The translations under genes and the position numbers were made by a program. This document shows, one piece after another, positions 19,279 through 28,066 of a stretch of DNA of 64,000 nucleotides. How positions within the stretch are numbered: position 1 is the stretch's first letter; each line of letters opens with the position of its first letter. The stretch spans positions 62,001-126,000 of the forward strand of contig QZKY01000013.1 in assembly GCA_003605115.1 (NCBI GenBank), in the 5' to 3' direction. The notes beneath the pieces are model-generated. The model saw only the letters and a list, made by a program, of their open reading frames with translations. It made no database searches and was not told where the DNA came from. The stretch is from Oxalobacter sp. GTDB taxonomy: Bacteria > Pseudomonadota > Gammaproteobacteria > Burkholderiales > Burkholderiaceae_D.

Positions 19279-20620
19279 TTTTTTTCTCCGGCGCGCCAAC
19301 GATCACCGTCACCAAGCGAGCCGGGTCGAGCTTGCGCCTGAATGCAGCGCGGATGTCATGTGTCGTGACCTTGGCCACGTTGCGCTTCCATGTCTCCAGA
19401 TAATCCAGCGGCAAATCGTAGTAACCGATAGCCGACACATTCGCCAGCATCTTGCTGTTGGTATCGATATTCAGCGCAAATCCGCCGATCATATTGTCCT
19501 TGGCCGCTTGCAGCTCTGCCTGCGTAGGCCCTTTGTGCAAAAAATTATCGAGCGTCGCGCGCACAACGTGAATGGCTTCATCAGATTGTTCTTTCTTCGT
19601 CTGCAAACTGATCTGAAAAGGTCCCGCCTGTTTCATCGGACTAAAGCCACTGCGCACGCTATAGGCCATGCCGCGCTTTTCGCGCACTTCATGCACAAGA
19701 CGCGAAACGAATCCCCCACCGCCCAAAATGTAGTTGCCCACGATGATGGCGAAATAATCCGGATCGCCGCGCTCCAAACTCGGCATGCCCATCAGGATAT
19801 GCGCCTGCGATGCCGGATGCGCCTGCCGCACTTCCTGCGCACCCGCGAACGTATTGACATCAATCTTCGGCAAAACTGGCAGCGCAGCCGATGTGCGCGG
19901 CAATCCTGCCGTCAACGCCAAGGCAATGACATTGGCCTCTTCGCGCGACACATCGCCGACGATGGCGATGACAGCGCTGTCTGCAACATAGTATTGCCGG
20001 TGATGCGCACGCAAATCATCCTGCGTGATGCGTGCCACCGTTTCAACTGTCGGAACTTGTCCATAGGGATGCGTGCCATACAAGCTACGCCAAAATGCCT
20101 TGTTCGCCAGTGACGCCGGGCGCGTGTCATCTTCCCTGATCGCAGCAATGGAACGCGTTTTTTCCCTTTCCAGCAAGGCTGCCGGAAATGCGGGCGACGA
20201 CAACATCCGACTCGCCAACGCAACAGTGGTGTCGCGCTCGGCCTGGCTCGACAAGCTGCGCAGGGAAATAATGACGCGATCAGTATCCGCGCTACACCCG
20301 ATATCTGCGGCGATGTCGGCAATCGCATCCGAAATTTGCGCCTCGTCCATCGCCGGTATCGATCCCCTTGCTTCAAGACCGCGTCTGAGCATCGCGCATG
20401 TCATGCCTGCCACCCCGGATTGTCCGTTCGGATCGCGCCGCGATCCGGCATCCAGGCTCACGCTGGCATCTACAATGGGCAAAGCATGGTTCTCAACAAA
20501 CAATACTCTCGCGCCATTCGGCAAGTGCCAGGAAGCGATCGGTGCGGCCTGCGCAACCCAAGTCGCACCTGTCAACAGCAAGGCACACGCCGTTCTCGTC
20601 AAGCCGCGCCGAATTTTCAT
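19250..20620 (-). CDS. M16-family peptidase-like protein lacking the zinc motif
   Basis: 456 residues with a signal peptide (ALLLTGATWVAQA). The fold is M16 (pitrilysin/processing peptidase type): the N-terminal half starts IASWHLPNGARVLFVENHALPI, and the C-terminal half has the Arg-Tyr-like pair region. At the position where active subunits have HxxEH this one reads GVAGMTCAMLRRG, so it should be catalytically inactive. It overlaps the preceding active M16 gene by 4 bp. The two probably form a periplasmic heterodimer like the alpha/beta subunits of processing peptidases. The inactive/active pairing is common for this operon. Confidence 0.9.
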   Translation of the reverse strand: MKIRRGLTRTACALLLTGATWVAQAAPIASWHLPNGARVLFVENHALPIVDASVSLDAGSRRDPNGQSGVAGMTCAMLRRGLEARGSIPAMDEAQISDAIADIAADIGCSADTDRVIISLRSLSSQAERDTTVALASRMLSSPAFPAALLEREKTRSIAAIREDDTRPASLANKAFWRSLYGTHPYGQVPTVETVARITQDDLRAHHRQYYVADSAVIAIVGDVSREEANVIALALTAGLPRTSAALPVLPKIDVNTFAGAQEVRQAHPASQAHILMGMPSLERGDPDYFAIIVGNYILGGGGFVSRLVHEVREKRGMAYSVRSGFSPMKQAGPFQISLQTKKEQSDEAIHVVRATLDNFLHKGPTQAELQAAKDNMIGGFALNIDTNSKMLANVSAIGYYDLPLDYLETWKRNVAKVTTHDIRAAFRRKLDPARLVTVIVGAPEKKNEAQADRQK

Positions 20621-21987
20621 TTTTTGTTCTTTCCTTGTGCGGTTTGATCCAAGCGCAGCGGCACAAGCGTCGCCACCGTCAGTGCATCGTCGCCAAAATA
20701 TTTTTCTGCGACCGCTTGTACCTGCTGAGACGTTACCGCTTTCAGCCGTTCAATCAAGCGCTCCTTCTTGGCATGGCCGATGCCCGCCATTTCCAGCGCA
20801 CCGATCTCCATTGCTTGTTCGAACGGCGCGTCACGTTTGTAAACCTGCGACGCAATGAGTTGCGTCTTGACGCGTTGCAATTCCTTTTCTGTCACGCCTT
20901 CTTTTGCAACACGCGACACTTCCTGTCGCAAACGCGCTTCCAAATCCGCAGCACTTGTGCCTTGCACCGGCGTGCCGCTGAGAACAAAAAGCCCGGTACC
21001 TCTCGCAACCGCGCTGTATCCGGCGCCAGCACTGATGGCGACACGATCTTCACGCACCAGCCGTGCCACCAGCCGCGCATTGTCATATCCGCTTAACACC
21101 GCTTCCAGCACATCCAGCGCATACACGTCATCATCTTTTTCCACATCGCGCAACACCGGCACTTTGAACGCCAGCGCCACGATGGGATTTTCCGCAGGCG
21201 CTTTGACGGTCACCCGTCTCGTCCCGCGCTGTATGGGCTCTTCATGCGTCAAGCGCTGCGGCAAGGCTTTGGCGGGTATTTTCCCGTAATATTTTTCTGC
21301 CAGTTTGCGCACAGTTTGCGCATCGACATCGCCCACCACCACCATCGTCGCATTATTGGGCGCATACCAGTGGCGATACCATGCGCGCGCATCGTCCGCG
21401 CGCATTTGCTGCAAATCATTCATCCAGCCGATGATCGGGTGACGATAGGGATGGGCGGTAAACGCCGTGCTGTACAAGGCTTCGTACAAAAGCGCGCTGG
21501 CTTTGTCTTCCGTGCGCCAGCGACGCTCTTCCATGATGACGCGAATTTCCGGATCGAATTCCTTCTTGCTCAGCACAAGGTTTGCCATGCGATCTGACTC
21601 CAGTCGGATCACCGCTTCCAGCCTGCTGCTGTCGATTTGCTGGTAGTAGGCCGTGTAATCCTTGCCGGTAAATGCGTTTTCACGCCCGCCCAGCGCCGCC
21701 ACGCGGCGGCTGAACTCTCCCGGCTTGAGGGTTTTCGTACCCTTGAACATCATGTGTTCCAGCACATGGGCGACGCCTGTTTTGCCGCTGGTTTCGTCCA
21801 TGGCGCCGACTTTGTACCAAACCATATGAACGGCCGTCGGCGAGCGATGGTCTTCCCGCACGATGACTTTCATGCCATTTTTCAGCGTGAACGTCGTCGC
21901 TGGCGCAGCCTGCACCGCACCACTCGCCGCCCCATGCACTGCCGCCAGCATGAGTATTGTCCATCGTATTATTTTCCGAAAATTCAT
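20617..21987 (-). CDS. M16-family zinc peptidase, active subunit
   Basis: 456 residues with an N-terminal signal peptide (ILMLAAVHGAASGAVQA). The inverted zinc motif HVLEHMMF (HxxEH near residues 73-77) is intact, with the downstream Glu in an EERRWRTED-type segment. Role: periplasmic metalloendopeptidase, substrate unknown. It is the first gene of a leftward operon (this gene, inactive M16 partner, rsmD, coaD, ferredoxin) and is divergent from ftsY. The 67-bp gap to ftsY holds the promoters of both. Confidence 0.93.
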   Translation of the reverse strand: MNFRKIIRWTILMLAAVHGAASGAVQAAPATTFTLKNGMKVIVREDHRSPTAVHMVWYKVGAMDETSGKTGVAHVLEHMMFKGTKTLKPGEFSRRVAALGGRENAFTGKDYTAYYQQIDSSRLEAVIRLESDRMANLVLSKKEFDPEIRVIMEERRWRTEDKASALLYEALYSTAFTAHPYRHPIIGWMNDLQQMRADDARAWYRHWYAPNNATMVVVGDVDAQTVRKLAEKYYGKIPAKALPQRLTHEEPIQRGTRRVTVKAPAENPIVALAFKVPVLRDVEKDDDVYALDVLEAVLSGYDNARLVARLVREDRVAISAGAGYSAVARGTGLFVLSGTPVQGTSAADLEARLRQEVSRVAKEGVTEKELQRVKTQLIASQVYKRDAPFEQAMEIGALEMAGIGHAKKERLIERLKAVTSQQVQAVAEKYFGDDALTVATLVPLRLDQTAQGKNKK

Positions 21988-22054
21988 CCTGCGCCCTCTG
22001 GTAGAATGCTGGCATTGTATCGTTTCGGTAAAGTTTTGCTCAAATCACTCTGCG

Positions 22055-23032
22055 ATGTTCAGTTTTTTCAAGAAAACGCCCGCCCGCCCCGCTGAATCGG
22101 CTCCCGCCGATTCCTCTGTTGCCGCTTCACCAAACCATTCCTCCTGGCTTAACCAGTTGAAGACGGGATTGTCAAAAACCTCGTCCAACCTGACGACGAT
22201 TTTTTCTGGCGCAAAAATTGATGACGATTTGTACGAAGAACTGGAGTCGGCCTTATTGATGGCCGATACGGGCGTGGATGCCACGCGCCGCCTCCTCGAT
22301 GCGCTCAAGCGAAACGTCAAAGAAAACAAACTGACGCAACCCGAGCAAATTCGCGCAGCCTTGCGTGAAATCCTGATTGACATGCTTACGCCGCTTGAAA
22401 AACCCCTGGTGCTGGGTGAGCATCACCCTTTGGTCATGATGATCGCCGGCGTCAATGGTGTCGGCAAAACCACGACGATTGGCAAGCTCGCCAAGCACTT
22501 GCAAACGCATGGACAAAAAGTGCTGCTGGCGGCGGGCGACACCTTTCGCGCTGCGGCGCGTGAGCAATTGGCTGTTTGGGGCGAACGCAACAATGTGTCG
22601 GTCATCTCGCAAGCCTCGGGCGATCCGGCTGCCGTCGCCTTTGATGCGGTGCAATCGGCCAAAGCGCGCGACATCGACGTACTCATGCTGGATACGGCGG
22701 GTCGCCTGCCGTCGCAAATGCATTTGATGGAAGAACTGAAAAAAATCAAACGCGTGATCGCCAAGGGACTGGAGACCGCACCGCATGAAGTATTGCTGGT
22801 CATTGATGGCAACACCGGTCAGAATGCGCTCACACAAGTAAAAGTGTTTGATGACGCGCTGGGACTGACCGGTCTGATCATCACCAAGCTGGATGGCACA
22901 GCCAAGGGCGGCGTGTTGGCAGCGATTGCCTGCACCCGACCGATTCCGGTGTACTTTATCGGCATCGGCGAAAAGCTGGAAGATTTGCAACCGTTTCGTG
23001 CTGAGGATTTTGTGGATGCTTTGCTAGGCTGA
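22055..23032 (+). CDS. ftsY: Signal recognition particle receptor FtsY
   Basis: A 325-residue SRP receptor GTPase that docks ribosome-nascent chain complexes at the membrane. A short acidic/proline-rich N-terminal region is followed by the NG domain: G1 GVNGVGKTTTIGKLA, DTFRAAAREQL, DTAGRLPSQ, TKLDGTAKGG. ATG 22055 (MFSFFKKT) is the right start; the open frame extends further upstream but into the promoter region of the divergent operon. Its stop overlaps the ftsE start (TGATG). Confidence 0.97.
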   Translation: MFSFFKKTPARPAESAPADSSVAASPNHSSWLNQLKTGLSKTSSNLTTIFSGAKIDDDLYEELESALLMADTGVDATRRLLDALKRNVKENKLTQPEQIRAALREILIDMLTPLEKPLVLGEHHPLVMMIAGVNGVGKTTTIGKLAKHLQTHGQKVLLAAGDTFRAAAREQLAVWGERNNVSVISQASGDPAAVAFDAVQSAKARDIDVLMLDTAGRLPSQMHLMEELKKIKRVIAKGLETAPHEVLLVIDGNTGQNALTQVKVFDDALGLTGLIITKLDGTAKGGVLAAIACTRPIPVYFIGIGEKLEDLQPFRAEDFVDALLG

Positions 23033-23745
23033 TGCCTCAACCAACACCCATGGCCGCGATGATCCAATTTCATAAGGTTTCTCGACTTTACCCAGGAAAC
23101 ATAGCCGCCCTGCGCGATGTCACGCTATCCATTCAACAAGGCGAACTGGTTTTCCTGTCGGGTCCTTCCGGTGCGGGCAAATCCACATTACTCAAACTGA
23201 TTGCGGCGATTGAGCGCCCCACTACCGGCAGCATCACCATCAACGGTCAACGTCTCGACGATGTCGATCGCGCCGGCATTCCATTCTGGCGACGCAATCT
23301 CGGCATGATCATGCAACAGCACAGTCTGCTGAACGGCCGCACTGTCCTCGACAATGTCATGCTCCCCTTGCTGGTTTTGGGTACGGCGAAAAAGGAAGCC
23401 ACCACGCGCGCCAGGGCGGCGCTGGAAAAAGTCAGCATGCTGGATCGCGCTGAATCCTTGCCGCTCGCCCTCTCCGGCGGGGAGCAGCAACGCGTTGAAA
23501 TCGCGCGCGCACTGGTCAACCGCCCGCAGATCATTCTCGCTGATGAACCCACTACCAGCCTGGATCGCGCCAGCGCCAATCGCGTACTGGATGCCTTGAC
23601 GGCTTTCAAGGATGCGGGCGTTACCTGTCTGATTTCAACGCATGACGATAAATACCTGCATCGCGCCAGCCGTGTCTTGTATCTGCGCGATGGGCAATTG
23701 GTCAACGACCGCCGCCCTGTGATGTCGAGGAGCGTCGGACTATGA
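23032..23745 (+). CDS. ftsE: Cell-division ATP-binding protein FtsE
   Basis: ATPase of the FtsEX complex, which controls septal peptidoglycan hydrolysis. Walker A GPSGAGKSTLLKLI, signature LSGGEQQRVEIARAL and Walker B IILADEPTTSLD are intact. 237 residues if the overlapping ATG is used; the in-frame ATG at 23059 (MIQFHKVSRLYPG) would give the length more usual for the family. The gene overlaps ftsY (TGATG) and ftsX (ATGA), so the three are translationally coupled. Confidence 0.96.
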   Translation: MPQPTPMAAMIQFHKVSRLYPGNIAALRDVTLSIQQGELVFLSGPSGAGKSTLLKLIAAIERPTTGSITINGQRLDDVDRAGIPFWRRNLGMIMQQHSLLNGRTVLDNVMLPLLVLGTAKKEATTRARAALEKVSMLDRAESLPLALSGGEQQRVEIARALVNRPQIILADEPTTSLDRASANRVLDALTAFKDAGVTCLISTHDDKYLHRASRVLYLRDGQLVNDRRPVMSRSVGL

Positions 23746-24665
23746 AGTGCCTTCGCCAATGGATGTATTCCCTGTCCGCCTTTGCTTCGCATCTTCGCCG
23801 TGCGCCTGCCAACTTTTTGTTGAACATGCTCGCCCTGGCCATGACCCTGACGCTGCCTTTTTGCGGCGTCACCTTGATTGAGAATCTCAAGCCGGTCACT
23901 GCGCAACTGGAAGTCCACGCCGAGATCAGCGTCTTCATCAAACAAAGTGTTTCGCGCGAAGTCGCTTCCACGCTCGCCCCCTCCATTCGTGACGCTTTCT
24001 CCAATGTGGGTCAAAAAGTGAGCGTCACTTTTGTCCCGCGCGAAAAGGCGCTGGAAGTCCTCAAGAGCAAAACCGGTCTCTCGGAAGCCATCGCCGCGCT
24101 GGGCGGCAACCCCCTCCCCGATGCCTATCTGGTACGCCTGGAAAATGAACTGAAACCGGATGAAACCGCGCGCATCGAACAAGCTGCTGAACAATTGAAG
24201 CGCTTACCTAATGTTGACAAAGTTCAGCTTGATTTCCTCTGGATCAAACGGCTGGCCACGCTCATGCATGTGCTCAACATGGTATTGATTTTCCTGGCCA
24301 GCACGCTGGGGATCGTTGTCGTCGCGGTCGCTTTCAACACGATTCGTTTGCAAATGATGTCGCACCTGGATGAAATTGCGCTGCTGAGACTGGTCGGCGC
24401 GACCGATGGCTTCATTCGTCGACCCTTTCATTACATGGGAGCGATTCTGGGCTTTGGTGCGGGGTGCATTGCACTGCTGATTGCCACGCTCGCACTTTTT
24501 CCGCTCAATGTAGCACTGGCCGATCTGGCGGCGCTTTACGCTCTCGATCTGCACCTTTCTCCGCTCAGCTTCACGACAAGCGCCATGTTGTTGGGCGTGA
24601 GCGCCATACTCGGCTGGCTGGGCGCAGCACTTTCCGTGCGCCGTAATCTCGGCCGTATCGACTGA
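23742..24665 (+). CDS. ftsX: Cell-division permease-like protein FtsX
   Basis: 307-residue inner-membrane partner of FtsE. One membrane segment near residues 25-50, a periplasmic domain (about 50-165), then three more membrane segments (about 170-295): MVLIFLASTLGIVVVAVAF, IGFGAGCIALLIATLALF-like, and SAMLLGVSAILGWLGAAL. The cytoplasmic loop LDEIALLRLVGAT is characteristic. In many proteobacteria rpoH follows ftsX; it does not here. Confidence 0.95.
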   Translation: MKCLRQWMYSLSAFASHLRRAPANFLLNMLALAMTLTLPFCGVTLIENLKPVTAQLEVHAEISVFIKQSVSREVASTLAPSIRDAFSNVGQKVSVTFVPREKALEVLKSKTGLSEAIAALGGNPLPDAYLVRLENELKPDETARIEQAAEQLKRLPNVDKVQLDFLWIKRLATLMHVLNMVLIFLASTLGIVVVAVAFNTIRLQMMSHLDEIALLRLVGATDGFIRRPFHYMGAILGFGAGCIALLIATLALFPLNVALADLAALYALDLHLSPLSFTTSAMLLGVSAILGWLGAALSVRRNLGRID

Positions 24666-24819
24666 ATGTCCCTTTTTTTGCCTCTCACTTCATGCCGCCG
24701 TGACTTACGTCATATTTCAGCGCACTTCCCGTCATATAATCCCGAATGAACGCTGCTAACGCATTCCCTTTGAACGCATTACTTTTGCGTCGGCACCTAA
24801 CCGTTTCCTTGCCCCCTTT

Positions 24820-25620
24820 ATGAGTGAACGCCCCTTACTGCTTTCTGGCAAAACGACTTTCAAGGCACGCGCCCTGCTTGTCGGTGATCGCCTTGACTTG
24901 CGCGCGCTGGAAGAGGCCGACAGCCTCGCGCTGACTCCCTTGACCATCGATGTGGAAGGGGGCATCGCGGTGCTGTATCGCTTCGGCGCGGCGGTTCTGT
25001 TCGGCGTTGACCCGCTACATGAAGCCGTCATTCTCATGCGCTTGGCGAACCTGATCTCTGGCTCCTACCTTTCGCCAGAAGCGGAGGAAGTACTCATTCG
25101 CGTAGACCCGGAAGCACGGGAAGGCATGCGCGGCAACACCATCACGATACGCAGCATTGAAGTCGAACGCTTGCAAATCATTGCTGACGTACTGGCCAAA
25201 AGCGTGGTGCTTTCCCAGTACGAAGCAAAAGTCTCCCAAAACATAGAGCGCATCGAACCGCTGGCGACCGATCTGGAGCGCCACGGCCGTATCAGCGGCA
25301 AGCCAAAAGAAATGCTGCGGCACATCGGCACCATGCTCTTGTCTGAATACATGATGGTGGGGCGTGTCTCGATTCCGGAAAAGCCGGAAGTGCTTTGGGA
25401 AAACCCCGCGTTGCAAGGTTTGTACAACCGCCTGGAAGACGAATTCGAAATTCTGGAGCGTCACACCGCGCTGGAGCGCAAACTGAACCTGATTTCCAAA
25501 ACCGCGGAAACGCTTCTGGATGTTTTAAACAATCGACATGCAATCCGGTTGGAATGGTACATCGTCATCTTGATCGTGGCAGAGCTTCTCCTTTCTGTCT
25601 ACGATCACTTCCTGCGCTAA
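24820..25620 (+). CDS. RMD1/DUF155 family membrane protein
   Basis: 266 residues, recognised from the DUF155/RMD1 pattern: an N-terminal beta-rich part (FKARALLVGDRLDLRALEE, then GIAVLYRFGAAVLFGV), a helical middle, LLDVLNNRHAIRLEWYIVILIVAELLLSVYDHF at the end forming one C-terminal membrane helix (about residues 247-263). Yeast and human relatives (RMD1, RMND1) are mitochondrial inner-membrane proteins linked to translation; bacterial function is unknown. It stands alone, about 150 bp after ftsX. Confidence 0.85.
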   Translation: MSERPLLLSGKTTFKARALLVGDRLDLRALEEADSLALTPLTIDVEGGIAVLYRFGAAVLFGVDPLHEAVILMRLANLISGSYLSPEAEEVLIRVDPEAREGMRGNTITIRSIEVERLQIIADVLAKSVVLSQYEAKVSQNIERIEPLATDLERHGRISGKPKEMLRHIGTMLLSEYMMVGRVSIPEKPEVLWENPALQGLYNRLEDEFEILERHTALERKLNLISKTAETLLDVLNNRHAIRLEWYIVILIVAELLLSVYDHFLR

Positions 25621-25824
25621 AGCCTGATTACCGACCCGGTTGAAGTGGCATGCTGTTTGATGCGCTTCCTTTGTTCTGCCATCCTCCCTCGCGTGGCATC
25701 TGTTTCCCCGACGAGACGATGTCTCCTTGCAACTTTTCGATTCGTTTGATGGCTTGTAAGGCTTGGGCTATCATCCGGTATCTGATAACAAAAACCAGAA
25801 GCGGCTTGCACTGAACAGTGTGAC

Positions 25825-26913
25825 ATGAACATCGACGACGACCTTTCTTCGCTGGATGAATTGCACTCCCTCGCCGAACGGGGCGACGTAGAGGCGCAAT
25901 ACGATCTCAGCCTGATGTATGAAGTTGGCATGGGGGTGCCGCAAGACGATACCCTGGCGGCGCAATGGTTTCGCAAAGCTGCCGAGCAAGGTCATCCGCA
26001 CGCCCAATACAACCTGGGGAACATGTACTTCCAGGCACGCGGCGTGCCGCAAAATCACGAAAAAGCCATGGTCTGGCTGCGCATGGCAGCGGAGCAAGGC
26101 CACGCCTATGCCCAATACAATCTGGGCAACCTGCACTACCACGGCAACCATGTTGAGCAGGATGACCGTCTTGCCCTGGCATGGTTTCTGAAGGCTGCCG
26201 AGCAGGGGCACGCCAAGGCACAAAACAGCCTCGGCATCATGTATGCCAAAGGCGAAGGTGTCTCCCGCAACCTGAACCAGGCTGCTGCCTGGTTCCTCAA
26301 GGCCGCCTCCCAGAATTACGCCCCTGCGCAAGTGCATATGGGCTACGTGTGTGCGATGGGTCTGGGCGTGCCGCAAAACGATACAGAAGCACTTGCCTGG
26401 TACACCAAAGCCGCCGAGCAAGGCGACCCGCGCGCGCAAAACAATCTCGCGGTGCGTTACGCCAAAGGGCAAGGTGTCCCCAAAAACGATGCACAAGCGG
26501 TTCTCTGGTATCACATGGCTGCCGAGCAAGGCCATCCCCGCGCGCAAAACAATCTGGGCTTGCGTTATGCAAAAGGCGAGGGCGTGCCGCAAGACCACGC
26601 CGTCGCCACAGCCTGGTTTCGCAAAGCGGCCGAGCAGGGTCATGCCGAATCGCAGTGCAATCTCGGTGTGTGCTACGCAAAAGGACAAGGCGTCAACAAA
26701 GATGATGACGAAGCGGCGCTGTGGTATCGCAAAGCGGCCAACCAGGGTTACGTCAAAGCGCAATACAACCTCGGAGGCATGTACCTCAAAGGCCGAGGCG
26801 TTCCGCAAAGCGATGCCCAAGCGGTGGCATGGTTACGACGCGCGTCTGAACAAGGTCACGACAAAGCAGAAAAAATTCTTCACACGGTGCTCAAGCGACT
26901 GCTTGCCCGCTAA
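25825..26913 (+). CDS. Sel1-repeat (TPR-like) protein, copy 1
   Basis: 362 residues made of about nine 36-residue Sel1-like repeats of the form A-x-x-W-(F/Y)-x-KAAEQGHA-x-AQ-x-NLG-x-MY-x-x-G-x-GV. No signal peptide or membrane segment, so cytoplasmic unless exported by a non-Sec route. Sel1 proteins are protein-interaction scaffolds; the partner is unknown. A second protein of exactly the same length and closely similar sequence lies at 29.7 kb, beyond gdhA. Both start with an SSL(D/E)ELHSLA segment. Confidence 0.88.
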   Translation: MNIDDDLSSLDELHSLAERGDVEAQYDLSLMYEVGMGVPQDDTLAAQWFRKAAEQGHPHAQYNLGNMYFQARGVPQNHEKAMVWLRMAAEQGHAYAQYNLGNLHYHGNHVEQDDRLALAWFLKAAEQGHAKAQNSLGIMYAKGEGVSRNLNQAAAWFLKAASQNYAPAQVHMGYVCAMGLGVPQNDTEALAWYTKAAEQGDPRAQNNLAVRYAKGQGVPKNDAQAVLWYHMAAEQGHPRAQNNLGLRYAKGEGVPQDHAVATAWFRKAAEQGHAESQCNLGVCYAKGQGVNKDDDEAALWYRKAANQGYVKAQYNLGGMYLKGRGVPQSDAQAVAWLRRASEQGHDKAEKILHTVLKRLLAR

Positions 26914-27399
26914 GACCCTTGCCCGCACTTGGTCAGATCGGAGGCAAAAACCGCCCCGCTTCATTTGATGCTCCAAAATCCTGTCCGCAGCCGCTTGCGG
27001 TAAGAAAATAAAGCCCTCCTGTACCGAAATACAACACTTTCCAAGCATTATTGCTTCGGACTAAGATTTTCTGAACAGGGAATTGCCTTAAAGGCAAGCC
27101 ATGGCGTTGAGATCAACATTGCACAGGTAAAAACACCTCGCCCGCCAAAAATCGGCCTCACCTGCAACCGTCTCCCTCCCCGCCACACAACGCGTCACGA
27201 CACCCAGCCATAGTGGCTGCATGGGTGAGGGGATGGGGCGGGACTACGCACTACGGGCTTGCTGGAGCCCCTTGCTGAGGCAGCGTGTGCCGTCTTGAGC
27301 ATGGGAACGGCTGAGGAAGACTGGAAAAGTCAGGGTTGCGGGACTGAGAGAGGCAGACGCCCTATCGACATTTTTCCCGGACGAAATGACAAAAACACG
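26914..27399. other. Intergenic stretch without recognisable gene
   Basis: About 486 bp, GC-rich in the middle, between the Sel1 gene and a small leftward ORF. No conserved protein, tRNA or familiar RNA was recognised. Short inverted repeats are present (CCTTAAAGG at 27087) but nothing that looks like a terminator. Confidence 0.4.
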
Positions 27400-27609
27400 C
27401 TATTCGGGCTTGCCATCCTTGGTCGTCGTGGCTTTGGTGTTTTCGTCCGTAATGCGCTTGATCTCCAGATTGACAAGATCGTTCATCTTCAGCGCCGTGG
27501 TCATGAGCGCTTCCGCATACAAACCAATGGCCACGCCAAGATTGGCGGCATTGATCTTGATTCTTCGATGTAACCGAGAGTCAATTTTCAGGCTTTTTAA
27601 AGTAATCAT
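27400..27609 (-). CDS. Small ribbon-helix-helix-like protein (orphan antitoxin-type), tentative
   Basis: About 69 residues starting at ATG 27609 (MITLKSLKIDSRLHRRIK). The beta-strand plus two-helix layout, SLKIDSRLHRRIKINAANL then GLYAEALMTTALKM, resembles a ribbon-helix-helix DNA-binding domain of the type seen in antitoxins and plasmid-segregation regulators. The C-terminus is charged and flexible. No toxin-like partner is next to it. Codon use looks coding, but no ribosome-binding site is obvious, so this remains a tentative call. Confidence 0.45.
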   Translation of the reverse strand: MITLKSLKIDSRLHRRIKINAANLGVAIGLYAEALMTTALKMNDLVNLEIKRITDENTKATTTKDGKPE

Positions 27610-28066
27610 CGGATGTATTGGCAACAGAAAGATGTTCTAAGGACTTATTTTATAGAGGAATTTCATGTTTCGCTCAGAATATCATTTTCCACTATTCCCT
27701 TACTACATTTTTCTATATTTTATCCTCGAATTAACGAAGTGTTTACTGTAATGCAGTTCCTTCATCAATGTACGTTCTTTAATGCAAAACTCGTTGTTTC
27801 ATACACGAAGATCAGTTGACGTACATTTCAATGGCGTCTAATATTTTGCTCGTTTTACTCTTTTCTACTTTTTCCAAATTGTACTTTGGCGCTTGTAGAA
27901 ATAGATAAACTTCGCAATTTCCAAGTATATAAAGCGGATTTTGCGTTTCACATGCAGAACCCAGGCCGGCAACAAGCGCGCTTGCAGCAATGCTGCCCGA
28001 CTTGCTCAACGTCTCGTTGAACTAGCCGTTTTTCAAATTTTCTGACGCACCAAACGAAAGTACCCC
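27610..28066. other. AT-rich region upstream of gdhA, one doubtful ORF
   Basis: About 457 bp, distinctly AT-rich. A leftward frame at 27812-28009 (65 codons, TTG start) has a plausible amphipathic C-terminus but no ribosome-binding site and no recognisable domain; it may be a gene remnant. The gdhA promoter should lie in the last 100 bp. Confidence 0.4.

Noticed and set aside
27812-28009. Leftward 65-codon frame
   Set aside because: TTG start, no ribosome-binding site and no recognisable domain; kept only as a possible remnant in the region note.
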